The notes: generated from the sequence alone by a model not told the origin. A DNA stretch of 35,000 nucleotides from Paenibacillus albus (GCF_003952225.1 NZ_CP034437.1:1772501-1807500); one strand, 5' to 3'; shown: positions 17,701 to 26,642, counted from the stretch's first letter. Program-made: numbers and translations.

Positions 17701-18271
17701 TGTCCCTAACATTACGAACACCTCACAGGTGGGACGAGCAGTTCTGACTTTGCCGAGTACGCCGGGTCTTGTCTATCAAGTGACAGGCTCCGATAACCAA
17801 GATTACGTTAGTGCATCCGGTACTCTTGTGTCATTGGCAGGCATCCCGGCTGATAGCAGTGTGACCGTTAATTTGACTGTCCGAATCGCTTCAAGTGACA
17901 ATCCGTCGATGGCTGCCTACGTAACCGTTCCCGTTGAGTTGTTTGCACAGACAGTAAGACCTCTAGTTGTGCAAAATGGAACGTTATCGAATTCGAGTGG
18001 TCTTGTTGCCAGCGTTGATGTTGCACAAAATCGGAGTGGTAACACGTTGGAAGGCAGTGCATTTGTCGTGTTCCAGCTCATGAAAGGCACAAGCCCGGTG
18101 AGTATGGTTTCCATCTCGAAGAGCGAAGCCGGAACGAGCCATCTCTCGGCGCAATTCCAAGTCTCGGGCTCTTCCTATTGGGTGAAGGTATTCGTAGTCG
18201 ACACAGTGGATAATTCGAGCAGCAGTGTACCTGTCTTTTTGAGCAATACACTAGAGCTGCGCCAGCAGTAA
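14735..18271 (+). CDS. Secreted subtilisin-family (S8) serine protease, Vpr/lactocepin-like
   Basis: A secreted endopeptidase of about 1178 residues. It begins with a signal peptide (KK, a hydrophobic core of alternating Ala/Leu/Thr, then TASAAS), a propeptide of the I9 inhibitor type (about 80-170), and a catalytic domain with Asp-218 (VIDTGVD), His-267 (SHGTHVSGT) and Ser-628 (SGTSMATPH). A PA insert lies between His and Ser (about 440-540, with AKQAGAKAAVIFNGN). After it come Fn3-like beta domains, and a SPDGDGVND acidic repeat (about 854-863) that probably binds Ca2+. Start: GAGGAG precedes TTG 14735 by 9 nt; upstream TTG 14702 and ATG 14726 are in frame but less well placed. It shares a transcript with the SLH gene 26 nt later. 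Confidence 0.92.
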   Translation: MKKTLKQAATLALTAALTLALTPLHGTASAASKLGTVENKHLAAKLHSQQQQQLQSLSSQSKSLKPAYISPKLNLSSNATVKVIVQLSAQPTSVGRFAASQGNRAFAAESTESSISSQQTTVLNAAKAKGINLTVNYQFSTVLNGMEVSVPANKIAELAKIPGVVSVYENRTYHAIPDLAADASDPLNFEIDPIAQIGADQAWAMGYTGRGLKVGVIDTGVDYLHPDLAGNYAGGYDSYFGDDDPYEEGPISKEDDPYGKGFAGTSHGTHVSGTIAGSASNPTSDIVQKGIAYESELHVYKVLGRDPATGEASGSSAQVIDGIEHAVKDGMDVINLSLGSDAEKDPNSPDAIAINNAVLAGVTAVIANGNAATDGPYYYSMGSPASSQLAISVGAVTSTENHYTATVTSSLGSLDSELTYPLNVMGWTTGQDSDFASLMGADPIEGVYVGLGKDSDYVGKDLTDKIAFISRGDIAFVDKIAIAKQAGAKAAVIFNGNSIGTEENAIPDLSDSIPGRDGAIDVFLSNSYDLLPTFDMEGQAGRALARALQASPDSPLTFAFGSDYPQTVVAGDHMADFSSRGPSSDGSFGIKPDVVAPGVNIMSTWPKYKQFNSDATYDQAYNRISGTSMATPHIAGLALLIKQAHPNWTPFDIRAALANTADEITDEDGVQYDVYSQGAGRANVVNAIKTESLLQSIDPLTILDKNLQPQQVTNFNDNASFGLMAPGEDAKEEFLQLKNTGSAAATYTASVVMHPNVTSDPSHPVPTPDINDIEARLLMLDDNDTITAAAHTDEQFVLQIKPSDTAAPGVYEGEVRLQSEGKPDLHIPFSVHVGDEQEATGFGVQNMQLSNTIISPDGDGVNDTTDLSFDLTATDANYMEVNVIGLDDQLIGNMAVLGILDEDENLVTLDPQNVTVTLDGSYTDDDQDKDGNYILKQLTAGTYKIEVIAANLVVVDGETVAKSVYSAYKTFGVSDPQVDQIVQQAKDHFVPNITNTSQVGRAVLTLPSTPGLVYQVTGSDNQDYVSASGTLVSLAGIPADSSVTVNLTVRIASSDNPSMAAYVTVPVELFAQTVRPLVVQNGTLSNSSGLVASVDVAQNRSGNTLEGSAFVVFQLMKGTSPVSMVSISKSEAGTSHLSAQFQVSGSSYWVKVFVVDTVDNSSSSVPVFLSNTLELRQQ

Positions 18272-18297
18272 GGCTAAGGAGAGCGAGGTAGAGAGGC

Positions 18298-19968
18298 TTG
18301 AGAAAGAAACTGATTGCTTTAATAGCGGGAGCGGCGCTTCTTACGAGCGCAGCCCCCTTGTCGGCACTAGCAAGCGCAGCACAGGTGAGTCTCGTGGATA
18401 TTACCAACAAGCACGGCGGTGAATCGATCACGATCGCCGGCACGTCGACTTATTCGGACGTCGTGGTCAAGATTATTGCTCCAGATGGTACCGTATTATA
18501 CTTGGATGATTTGGTCGTTACGAATGGTCGGTATGCTAAAGAAATTACACTATTAAGCTCAGCTGCGCTTGGGACCTATACCGTTGTTGCGGGGCAAGGA
18601 ACCGACGTGGTGATGGATCAGTTTAAAGTCATCGCCTATTCCGGTGGAGGCGGCGGTGGTGGTGGAGTCGGTGGAGGTACAAGCGGCGGTGTTAGCGGTG
18701 GAACAGGTGACACAGGAAGTACAGGTCAGCCGGGTTCCGCCATTACATCCATCCCAAGCGTCATTAATCAGGGACAAGCTGAGGTGCTGGTCCCGCCTGC
18801 GACTAAGGTCGATGGGAACACAGTTACGGTTACGATCGCGGATAAAGATCTGACAGACGCGCTTGCAGGCGCGGGTACAGGGGCAGGTCAATCTCCGGTA
18901 GCCATCGTAATCTCGACGCCCACCACCAAAGGGCAGCAAGCTGAGTTCGTACTTTCTGCTTCTCAGCTTCAGGCACTGCAAGTCGCGAATGAAGCGACTA
19001 CAATTGTAGTGAGCACGCAAGTGGCATCGCTCGCGCTTCCTGTATCGGTATTAGACCAGCTGCCGGCTGGAGCGAGTCTCAGAATCGTTGTGAAAGAAGC
19101 GGGTGATTCGAGCAGCGCGTTTACGAATACAGATGCAGGAGCAACCGTCATTGGTACGCCGGTCTCCTTCGAAGTATTCGTCGTCACGGACTCGGGATAT
19201 GCTCCATTCGCTGTGCAAGGTCAGAATTTTATTAAGCGGTCCTTCATCGTCAGCGGTGACTTGAACCCATCCTCTGCAGGGGTGTTGTACCTGGAGAATG
19301 GTAAGGTACAGCCGGTACCTGCTGCATTCACGCACAATTCAGACGGCACCAATACAGTCGTCGTGAATCGGCCCGGTTTCTCCGTTTATGCTGCGGCATC
19401 TCACAAGGTGGCGTTTACCGACATTGGCATCTCTTACGCTCACGACCAGATTGAGAAGCTGGCTAACAAGTTTTTGCTGAACGGTACTTCTGCGACAAGC
19501 TATTCACCGAAGAAGCATGTCACGCGTGCAGAATTCGCTGCCATGCTCGTACGTACGCTGGGTCTTGCGCAGAGCGGGAAAGCTCCGTTCCGCGATGTGC
19601 TGCCCGCGGCATGGTATGCGAATGACGTAGCAGCTGTCCAAGAAGCAGGACTCGTGAACGGCTATGAAGATGGCAGCTTCCATCCGAATGCCGACATCTC
19701 CCGCCAAGAGCTGGCGGTGATTCTATCCAAAGTGCTGAAGCTGCTCGATGTCACGAGCGCTCAGGGTCCGAAGCATGTCACCTACGGTGACGCACCGAGC
19801 TTTGCCGGTTTTGCGAAGGAAAGTATTCAAACCGTGACGGATAGCGGTCTAATGAATGGTCAGGTGATAGCGGGGCAACAGAAGTTTGATCCGACCGGGG
19901 CAACGACGCGTGAAGCAGCCGCTATGGTGCTGTACTCGCTCCTGCAGAAGGCACACTTGATTAACTAA
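18298..19968 (+). CDS. Secreted SLH-domain cell-surface protein
   Basis: A 556-residue exported protein anchored to the wall by three S-layer homology domains at the C-terminus (about 370-422, 428-482 and 493-550), recognisable by FTDI, WYANDVAAVQEAGLVNGYEDG and ITREA-like ends. A signal peptide covers residues 1-28 (ALASAA). A beta domain (about 30-112) precedes a Gly-rich flexible linker (115-145), then a region of unknown function (150-365). No catalytic motif is visible. The start is TTG, with GAGCGAGGTAGAGAG upstream. It follows the protease within the same unit. It could hold or assist the protease at the surface, which is inference. Confidence 0.88.
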   Translation: MRKKLIALIAGAALLTSAAPLSALASAAQVSLVDITNKHGGESITIAGTSTYSDVVVKIIAPDGTVLYLDDLVVTNGRYAKEITLLSSAALGTYTVVAGQGTDVVMDQFKVIAYSGGGGGGGGVGGGTSGGVSGGTGDTGSTGQPGSAITSIPSVINQGQAEVLVPPATKVDGNTVTVTIADKDLTDALAGAGTGAGQSPVAIVISTPTTKGQQAEFVLSASQLQALQVANEATTIVVSTQVASLALPVSVLDQLPAGASLRIVVKEAGDSSSAFTNTDAGATVIGTPVSFEVFVVTDSGYAPFAVQGQNFIKRSFIVSGDLNPSSAGVLYLENGKVQPVPAAFTHNSDGTNTVVVNRPGFSVYAAASHKVAFTDIGISYAHDQIEKLANKFLLNGTSATSYSPKKHVTRAEFAAMLVRTLGLAQSGKAPFRDVLPAAWYANDVAAVQEAGLVNGYEDGSFHPNADISRQELAVILSKVLKLLDVTSAQGPKHVTYGDAPSFAGFAKESIQTVTDSGLMNGQVIAGQQKFDPTGATTREAAAMVLYSLLQKAHLIN

Positions 19969-19973
19969 ACGAG

Positions 19974-20010
19974 AAGAAGCTCCTGTACGTTTTCGTACAG
20001 GAGCTTCTTT
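19974..20010. terminator. Bidirectional terminator between the SLH gene and the solute-binding gene
   Basis: A 16-bp perfect stem (19974-19989 with 19994-20009) closes on a TTTT loop. Its ends are AAGAAG and CTTCTT, giving a pyrimidine-rich tail in both directions. It sits between two convergent genes, 6-8 nt from each. Confidence 0.85.
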
Positions 20011-20017
20011 CCACTGT

Positions 20018-21640
20018 TTACTGACCAGCCTTCCAATCATTAATCTGCTTCTGCATCTCCGCAATAATCTTCTCCGCACCCGCGGTCTTCATCTTCGCCA
20101 GAAATTCGTTATACTTCTCGTCTGAAGTGACGCCGAGGCTGATTGCACGCGAATATTCGTCCCATACTGCCGTTGCTTTTGCAATTTCGCCTTTGACCGG
20201 TTCAGCGTCGAAGGTGAAGCCTAACAGCTTGGAAGGCAGCGCGTCTGCGTTCACTTTCTTCGTTTGTTCCCATACATCAGCAGGCATGCCTTTCTCGACG
20301 TTCGCAAGGAAGTTCGAAGCGAACATCCATGGTACTTGCGGATTGTATCCCTGCTGGTTGTCTCCTGGAATCATCAAGCCATCGGAATCGATTTTGAAAT
20401 GATCGTCTTTGATCCCGAAGTTGAGCAGATTGTACAGGTCTTTGTCTGTGTTGAGCAGCTCTAGCAGCATCATTGCTCTCTCCGGATTCTTCGAATTGCG
20501 GTTGATCGCTTGCATCGTTGCTGTAATACCGCCCGTTGTTAAATGCGCGGTACCGGCTGGTACTTCAGCGTAAGGCTCGCCCCCAAGGGCAGAGTCAAGG
20601 TTCGCCCCACCTGGCTTGAATGCGCCACCGATGTTGAAGATGAATTTGCCTGCTTTGCCGTCCGTCCAATCGTCGGTTTTCTTGGAGAGACGTTCTTTGG
20701 CATTCATATAGCCCTTCGCATTCCAGTCGCGCAGTGTAGCGAGGAACTTCTTGAAGCCGTCCGATTCGAACTGATTCACAACGGTGAGCGAATCATCATT
20801 GAAAGCGACGACGCCAGGCACATTAATGCCTACGATCGCTTCAATGTTGAAGAAGTCTGGATCGATGCCAACGACTGGATACTTCTGCGGATTGTCTTTT
20901 TTCACCGCTTGTATGAACGGTTCGAGCAGGTTCAGCGTATCTGGACCGATTTTGGCGCTAATGGTATTCATGTCGAGGCCGTACTTGTCGATAAGCGACT
21001 GCGGTACAGCCACAGCCGGCGTACGCGCGGAGATTTGCTGGTTCACGAAGCCGTAGATTTGACCTTTAATCTTCGTGGCATCCCAGAAGGAGGCCGGCAT
21101 CGAAGCATAGGTTTGCGGCGCATATTTGGCAAGCAGGTCATCGAGCGGGAGAAAAGCGCCCTTCGCCACGTTCTGCGTATAGTTGTTGATCCAGCCTGCT
21201 GTGAAGGTGATATCATATGGCTCGCCGGAAGCGATTACGACTTGCATCTTCTGGTCAAAATCGCCGAAAGGAATCGCTTTGAAATCGACCGTTGCATTGA
21301 TCTTCGACTTAATGACCTTGTTCACCTCAGCGAATACCTTTTCCTGCTCTGGCTGAGGCCAGTTTCCCGGGAAATACCAAGTCAGCTTCACTTCGGGGAG
21401 ATCAGCTGATGTATTCGCTGCCGCATCTGTGGAATTATCGGAAGCTGTGTTGTTGGTTGAATCCGTTGTCGCTGCCTTGTTGGCCGTTGCTCCTGAGTCA
21501 TTCTTCGCTGCATTACCCGATGTGCCCGAACTATTGTTGTTGTTGGAATTGCTGCCGCATGCTGCCGCGAGCATGCTGAAGACGAGAAGAATAATCGTAC
21601 AGACAAGGCCAAGCTTTGACAATCGGAGCGCTCTTTGCAT
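20018..21640 (-). CDS. ABC sugar transporter solute-binding lipoprotein (LplA/YtcQ-like)
   Basis: A 540-residue lipoprotein that captures the substrate for the two permeases upstream in the same operon. The lipobox LAAAC places the lipid-modified cysteine at residue 28. A low-complexity Asn/Ser/Thr/Ala/Asp linker (about 29-80) precedes an extracellular solute-binding family 1 fold starting at VKLTWYFPGNWPQP. The ATG at 21640 has GGGAGG 8 nt before it and gives a proper signal peptide; the 18 codons upstream are unlikely to be translated. Substrate is not visible in sequence; related systems import polysaccharide fragments such as oligogalacturonides or arabino-oligosaccharides. Confidence 0.88.
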   Translation of the reverse strand: MQRALRLSKLGLVCTIILLVFSMLAAACGSNSNNNNSSGTSGNAAKNDSGATANKAATTDSTNNTASDNSTDAAANTSADLPEVKLTWYFPGNWPQPEQEKVFAEVNKVIKSKINATVDFKAIPFGDFDQKMQVVIASGEPYDITFTAGWINNYTQNVAKGAFLPLDDLLAKYAPQTYASMPASFWDATKIKGQIYGFVNQQISARTPAVAVPQSLIDKYGLDMNTISAKIGPDTLNLLEPFIQAVKKDNPQKYPVVGIDPDFFNIEAIVGINVPGVVAFNDDSLTVVNQFESDGFKKFLATLRDWNAKGYMNAKERLSKKTDDWTDGKAGKFIFNIGGAFKPGGANLDSALGGEPYAEVPAGTAHLTTGGITATMQAINRNSKNPERAMMLLELLNTDKDLYNLLNFGIKDDHFKIDSDGLMIPGDNQQGYNPQVPWMFASNFLANVEKGMPADVWEQTKKVNADALPSKLLGFTFDAEPVKGEIAKATAVWDEYSRAISLGVTSDEKYNEFLAKMKTAGAEKIIAEMQKQINDWKAGQ

Positions 21641-21717
21641 CGTGAATCCTCCCTTTATTTGTTTGCATCTGACTATCTTAAAATGGATGGCCAATCCATG
21701 TTTAAGCGATTCGATTG

Positions 21718-22608
21718 TTACCCCTTCACCGCACCAACCGTAAGTCCGCGTACAAAATATTTTTGAAAGAACGGGAACACCGCCAGCATCGGTCCAGCAG
21801 CGAGAATTGCCATCGCCATACGCGCGGATTCGGACGGCAGTGCGGCGTTCTTCATGCTTGCGGGCATCATATTCGTGGAGCTCGTGAGGAAGGAGATGTT
21901 ATTCATCATCCGGTAGAGCATGTATTGAAGCGGAACAAGGTGCTCCGATTCGATGTAGAGCAGGCTCAGCCACCAGTCGTTCCAATACTGCAGCATCGTG
22001 AACAAAGCGACGGTTGCTAGACCTGGTTTGGCAAGCGGAAGCACGATCTGGAAGAAGATTCGGAACTCGCTCGCCCCATCGATCATGCATGACTCGATGA
22101 TGTGGTACGGAATTTTCTGCATAAACGAGCGCAGCAGCAAAATAAACCAAGGGACCGCTAAGTAGGGCAGAATGAGCACCCAGATCGTATTCTTGAGATG
22201 GAGATAGTTGCTGATGAGAATGTAAGTCGGCACGAGGCCGCCGTTAAACAGCATCGTGAAGAAGACGTAGAAGCTGAGGCTGTTCTTGAATTTGTAATCA
22301 TGACGGGATAAGGCGTAGGAAATGCCGGCCATGAACAAGACCGCCGCTGCCGTGCCCGCGACACTGACGATAATGGAGATTTTGAACGCGCTCAGCAGCT
22401 GAATGGGCCGATATAGCACGTAGGTGTAAGCGGTAAGATCGAATTTGCGCGGCCATAGGCTGTAGCCGTTCTTCAGAATATCGACCTCATTGCTGAACGA
22501 GACAGATAGAACGGAGATGAGCGGAATGATACATGCCAGACTAAACAGGATGAATACGAGATGAATGAGTACCTGAGGGATTTTGGACTGCCAAGGCTTG
22601 TCGCTCAC
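21718..22608 (-). CDS. Carbohydrate ABC transporter permease (LplC/YtcP-like)
   Basis: A 296-residue inner permease of the MalG type. Six membrane helices are expected; the EAA loop is read as MIDGASEFRIFFQIVLPLAKP near residues 176-196. The C-terminal KYFVRGLTVGAVKG end is typical of this family. GTG 22608 is the start, with GGAGG about 7 nt upstream. It is 15 nt downstream of the other permease and 77 nt before the binding protein. No ATPase gene is nearby, so a shared MsmX-type ATPase is likely. Confidence 0.9.
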   Translation of the reverse strand: MSDKPWQSKIPQVLIHLVFILFSLACIIPLISVLSVSFSNEVDILKNGYSLWPRKFDLTAYTYVLYRPIQLLSAFKISIIVSVAGTAAAVLFMAGISYALSRHDYKFKNSLSFYVFFTMLFNGGLVPTYILISNYLHLKNTIWVLILPYLAVPWFILLLRSFMQKIPYHIIESCMIDGASEFRIFFQIVLPLAKPGLATVALFTMLQYWNDWWLSLLYIESEHLVPLQYMLYRMMNNISFLTSSTNMMPASMKNAALPSESARMAMAILAAGPMLAVFPFFQKYFVRGLTVGAVKG

Positions 22609-22623
22609 ACGCGCACCTCCTGA

Positions 22624-23550
22624 TTAGAATAGTTTGTTATCGTCATCGATCTTCCGCACGACATAGTTGCTGAACAGCACGACAATGAGGCCCATGACCG
22701 ATTGGAACAAGCCGACTGCTGACGACATGCCGATATCGCCTGACACTTTCAGCATCCTATACACATACGTATCAATGACCTGCGTCACAGGGAACAGCTG
22801 GCCGACCTCCCTAGGTACGAAGAAGAAGAGGCCGAAGTCGGAGTAGAAGATTTTGCCGATCGACAGCAGTGTCATGATGGTAATGAGCGGCATAATGAGC
22901 GGTACCGTTATGGTGCGAATGACTTGGACCTTGGAAGCACCGTCGATCTCAGCAGCTTCAAAATATTCTTGCGAGATACCGAGAATGCCTGCGTAGAAAA
23001 TAATGCTGACATACCCGAGCCCCTTCCAAATATTAATGAGAGTAAGCAGAATGGGCCAAACCCATGTTTCCGAGTAGAAGTCGAAGGATTCATAACCGAG
23101 CTTGCTGACCCATGTGCTGATGACGCCATATGGACCGATGAACGAGTATGCCATGTACGCCACGATAATCCAGGAGAAGAAGTAGGGGAAGAAGAAGACG
23201 GTCTGGTATGCCTTCAGCCATTTGCGGCTGACCACTTCATTGAGCATGATCGCGAAGACGACGGACATGAACGTGCCGACGGCAATAAACACGATATTAT
23301 ATAGAAGCGTGTTGCGGATGACCAGCCAGGCATCGTTCGAGGTGAAGAAGAACTTGATGTTGTCGAAGCCGACCCAAGGACTGTGGAGAATGCCATCGGT
23401 GTAATTGATGTTCTTGAATGCGATGAAGATGCCGCCCATCGGCACGTACGAGAAGATGAGGATGATGAGAATAGCGGGAAGCGCCAGCACGGTTAGCTGC
23501 AGATTCTTCTTGAAATGTCGTGACGGCGTCAGGAAAGGGAGTTTATTCAC
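22624..23550 (-). CDS. Carbohydrate ABC transporter permease (LplB-like)
   Basis: A permease of the MalF type, about 308 residues from the chosen start. It has an N-terminal helix (LTVLALPAILIILIFSYVPM), a SPWVGFDNIKFF segment, and an EAA loop EIDGASKVQVIRTITVPL. It is first in the operon with the second permease and binding lipoprotein. Start: AAAGGAG lies 5 nt before TTG 23556 and 11 nt before GTG 23550. The longer in-frame ATG at 23592 has no ribosome site. GTG is reported with TTG equally possible. Confidence 0.88.
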   Translation of the reverse strand: MNKLPFLTPSRHFKKNLQLTVLALPAILIILIFSYVPMGGIFIAFKNINYTDGILHSPWVGFDNIKFFFTSNDAWLVIRNTLLYNIVFIAVGTFMSVVFAIMLNEVVSRKWLKAYQTVFFFPYFFSWIIVAYMAYSFIGPYGVISTWVSKLGYESFDFYSETWVWPILLTLINIWKGLGYVSIIFYAGILGISQEYFEAAEIDGASKVQVIRTITVPLIMPLITIMTLLSIGKIFYSDFGLFFFVPREVGQLFPVTQVIDTYVYRMLKVSGDIGMSSAVGLFQSVMGLIVVLFSNYVVRKIDDDNKLF

Positions 23551-23654
23551 GAGCAAGCGGACTCCTTTGCGGATTAATGTATGCGCTGTCATTCATACTT
23601 TGATCATAGTGGAAGCGCGGTGGCCCGGGCAATTTCTGAATCGGGATAACAGTT

Positions 23655-23695
23655 CGATTTTTGGCAAAACGGGTAGTTCTCAATACCGATTTTTG
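23655..23695. promoter_or_regulatory. Direct repeat in the divergent importer/regulator region
   Basis: CGATTTTTG occurs at 23655-23663 and again at 23687-23695, 32 bp apart (about three helical turns), in the 200-bp gap between the importer operon and the AraC gene. AraC proteins often bind such paired direct repeats, so this is a candidate operator. A weak promoter for the AraC gene may be TTGAAG at 23738 with a 17-bp spacer to ATAGTG. No test of either was possible. Confidence 0.35.
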
Positions 23696-23790
23696 TTCGG
23701 AAAGTGGTGTTTTGACCACGGATTGGAAGAGATTCCGTTGAAGAAAATTCTGCTTCTGTGATAGTGTTGAAGGGAAGGGGGTGACTTGCG

Positions 23791-26049
23791 ATGTTTAAGA
23801 AATTCGTCCTCAAAAATCCGTATCAGCTTTTTCTAACGATCCTTCTTCCGTTCCTCGTCAGTACCGTGCTGCTGCTCTTTCTTCAATCTTCCCTGCTTAA
23901 CCGCAACTTCGAGAAATTCGCGCTTAGCCAAGTGTACCATCAGCAAATGACAGACCTTCAAAACACGAGCCAAAATGTAAGCGTTCTCGAACAGACGGCG
24001 AAATCGGTATCGACGACCGCCTTCTTCGACGATGTCATCAAGGATTTGCTCTATACAGACGTCGGGCCAGATGACTATTTCAAATATCAGAATAAGCTGC
24101 AATCGTACAAAAATATTTATCCCTTCCTGCAATCCATCTATGTGTATAACGGCGAGCATATCCATGCGGTTCCGAGGCCGGAGTTCGTCTATGACCGGAA
24201 GAGCTTCGATGACAAAGGCATCTTCACCATTCTCGATGACATCAAGAACAATAAATCCCATAGCATCGTCCTTCGCCAAATTCCTAATGTGCTCGCAGGC
24301 ATCTCCACAGGTGCGCCCCAGAGCATCTATGTTTATTCCTACCTATTCTTCGACTCGCAAGTATCAAGCGGCAAAGTGAATGAGGCGATTATTCTGAACA
24401 TCTCCGCTGATTGGATCAAGCAGAGTATTCAGCCGCAGAGCGGTGGGAGCGGCAATCGGATCTTCGTCATCAGCTCCCATGGACAGCTGCTATCCGATGA
24501 TGCGGTTCATCCTCTACTAAGCGACCTGCACGGGCAGGCCTATATCGAGCAGATCAACGGCTCTAAAGATCCTGCGGGTAGCATGCGGATGGATGTCGAT
24601 GGCGTGGATTCATTCATCACTTACACTTCGACCGATGCGTTCGATTGGAAGCTGGTCAGCATTACGCCATACCGCTACATTGTGAAAGACGTTGAGAAGA
24701 TGAAGGAGAAGACGTATCTCTTCGTGCTGCTGTTTATTGTGGGCAGTATTCTGCTTTCGTTTTATTTTGCCCGCAGGCTGTTTGTCCCGATCTCGATGGT
24801 GATCCAGAATTACAATCAATTGGAGCTTGAGAAGCGAGGTGAATTCTATGACCGTAAGCAGGAGTTTCTTCGCAAAGTCATTCATTCGCGCGGCCTGCTG
24901 ACTCGGGAGTATCTAGAAAGCCAGTTTCACAAGTATGCGATTACGCTGGATCCGGCGGGCAGCTTCTTAATTGTACTGTTGAAGATCGACCGATTCTCCG
25001 AGTTCTGCACGAAGTACACCAGAGGTGATCGCGATCTGCTAAAGTTCGGCATGGCTAACATTGTGACGGAGCTGCTTGCACCAGCGCATGCGCTTGAGTG
25101 TATCGAGACAGGCGAGGATCAAGTGATGATCCTGCTGCAGGTGCCAGGGCTGCACGAGCCTTCTGGAAATCATGGGCTAACCCAGCTGCTTCAGCACATT
25201 CAGCAGCAGACGCATCGGTATTTGGGAACCACGGTATCGGTGACATGCAGCGATACGTTCGAGTCGATTTCACAATTGAACTTTTATTATTTGAAGACGG
25301 TGGATTTGAGCTATTATCGTCTGATCTATGGGCATGAAAGTATGATCTTTAGCGAGGCGATCAGCGTGAGCGGCCGTACCGATGAAATCAAGTATCCGCA
25401 GGAGATGGATGATGAGCTGACGGAGGCGCTTATTGGGGGACGGTTCGAGAATGCGATGCAGTCGCTAAACGAGATTGTTGCTGGTGCGTCATCGTACAGC
25501 TATACGGCCCTGAACTCGCTCTTCATCCGCTTACTGCTGCTCATCCGACATGCCATCGAGGTGTTGGAGACGAATCATGCGATGAAGGTGGATTTCAACT
25601 TCAACGCGTATTTGATGAAGCTGCAAAAGATGGAGACGGTTGGGCAGATTATGAGCGATTTCTTAACACTCTTCGATTCGCTTGCGCTGGAGCTTGAGTC
25701 GAAGAAGGATAACAAGTATATGAAGCTGCTCGGCACGGTGACGCAGATCATTCAACGCGACCTTGCGAATCCGGCCTTGTCGCTGGATTCCATCGCTGCG
25801 GAAGTAGACCTGTCTTCAGCTTATCTCGGCAAACTGTTCAAGAAGCACCGGCTCGTGTCAGTGGCGGATTATATCAATAATGCAAGGCTGGAGTACGCGA
25901 GCCACCTGGTCGCCTCCTCGAAGGATACCATCACCGACATTATGGAGAAGTCGGGCTTCTCCAGCCGAAGCCACTTCTTTACGCAGTTCAAGCGGGTGTA
26001 CGGCATTACGCCGAGCCAGTATCGGACGAATGCGAAGCAGCTGGGGTAG
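23791..26049 (+). CDS. Membrane-bound AraC-family transcriptional regulator (YtdP-like)
   Basis: A 752-residue regulator with two membrane helices (about 13-34 and 305-325) that bracket an extracytoplasmic sensing region (about 35-300, probably Cache-like). After the second helix come a long cytoplasmic region and a C-terminal AraC DNA-binding domain (about 650-748: paired HTH with SLDSIAAEVDLSSAYLGKLF and the ITDIMEKSGFSSRSHFFTQF segment). It is divergent from the importer operon, as YtdP is beside YtcQ/YtcP in Bacillus subtilis, and probably controls it in response to an external sugar. GGGAAGGGGGTG lies just before the ATG. Confidence 0.9.
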   Translation: MFKKFVLKNPYQLFLTILLPFLVSTVLLLFLQSSLLNRNFEKFALSQVYHQQMTDLQNTSQNVSVLEQTAKSVSTTAFFDDVIKDLLYTDVGPDDYFKYQNKLQSYKNIYPFLQSIYVYNGEHIHAVPRPEFVYDRKSFDDKGIFTILDDIKNNKSHSIVLRQIPNVLAGISTGAPQSIYVYSYLFFDSQVSSGKVNEAIILNISADWIKQSIQPQSGGSGNRIFVISSHGQLLSDDAVHPLLSDLHGQAYIEQINGSKDPAGSMRMDVDGVDSFITYTSTDAFDWKLVSITPYRYIVKDVEKMKEKTYLFVLLFIVGSILLSFYFARRLFVPISMVIQNYNQLELEKRGEFYDRKQEFLRKVIHSRGLLTREYLESQFHKYAITLDPAGSFLIVLLKIDRFSEFCTKYTRGDRDLLKFGMANIVTELLAPAHALECIETGEDQVMILLQVPGLHEPSGNHGLTQLLQHIQQQTHRYLGTTVSVTCSDTFESISQLNFYYLKTVDLSYYRLIYGHESMIFSEAISVSGRTDEIKYPQEMDDELTEALIGGRFENAMQSLNEIVAGASSYSYTALNSLFIRLLLLIRHAIEVLETNHAMKVDFNFNAYLMKLQKMETVGQIMSDFLTLFDSLALELESKKDNKYMKLLGTVTQIIQRDLANPALSLDSIAAEVDLSSAYLGKLFKKHRLVSVADYINNARLEYASHLVASSKDTITDIMEKSGFSSRSHFFTQFKRVYGITPSQYRTNAKQLG

Positions 26050-26180
26050 CGTCGTCATATAACTGAGGCAAACAACATTGACATTCTCCGCTCATCGTAG
26101 TAGCGTTCTATAGGACTGTAAGCTGCGAAATGGGATATACTTGCCTATAGAAGTGGAAATTGTGAGGAGCCTGATAAGAT

Positions 26181-26633
26181 ATGGAACATACAGAAGAGGT
26201 TGAAGTTGTGGAATCCGGTGCGCCAAGCATCGAAGAATTGAAGAAGTCCGCGAGCCGCATGTCGAACTGGCGCGCACGTCTTGCAGCAATCGAGGAGCTC
26301 GGCAAGCTCGGCGGGCAGCAAGCGATTGATCAGCTTTCCCGTATGGCGAAGAGCGACACAGTTCATCAAGTGCAGGCTGCGGCGCATCGTAAGCTGCGCG
26401 AGCTCGGCGAAGAGCTGGAGCTTCCGGCCCGCAAGTCTGGCGAGCTGGTCAAAGGCGTGAACAAGATTCTGCTGCGCATCAAGAAAAGCTTGCCGGAGGG
26501 TCATTCGTACGAGGCATTCAAAGAGAAGCTGCAGAAGATGAGATCCGACGTTTACGATATTTATGAGGGCGATAAGGAAGCTGGCTTCGATCAATGGCTT
26601 GAGCAGACGTGGGCGTCGCTGACAAGAAAGTAG
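26181..26633 (+). CDS. HEAT-repeat domain protein of unknown function
   Basis: A 150-residue soluble protein. Residues about 18-76 (RLAAIEELGKLGGQQAIDQLSRMAK and QVQAAAHRKLRELG) fit a pair of HEAT-like helix repeats, a protein-binding scaffold. Residues about 88-150 look helical and charged. AGGAG lies 11 nt before the ATG. It is 9 nt before a small basic protein gene on the same strand, so they are probably co-transcribed. No catalytic motif is visible and I cannot assign a role. Confidence 0.75.
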   Translation: MEHTEEVEVVESGAPSIEELKKSASRMSNWRARLAAIEELGKLGGQQAIDQLSRMAKSDTVHQVQAAAHRKLRELGEELELPARKSGELVKGVNKILLRIKKSLPEGHSYEAFKEKLQKMRSDVYDIYEGDKEAGFDQWLEQTWASLTRK

Positions 26634-26642
26634 GGGACCACC

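Noticed and set aside
20543..21409. 288-residue ORF opposite the solute-binding gene
   Set aside because: It is antisense to a well-supported lipoprotein gene; its long reading reflects that gene's codon use.
26078..26106. Perfect TTGACA at 26078-26083 upstream of the HEAT gene
   Set aside because: At 17-18 bp spacing the -10 would be TAGCGT or similar, a poor match; TATACT at 26136 has no matching -35. Neither is strong enough to list.
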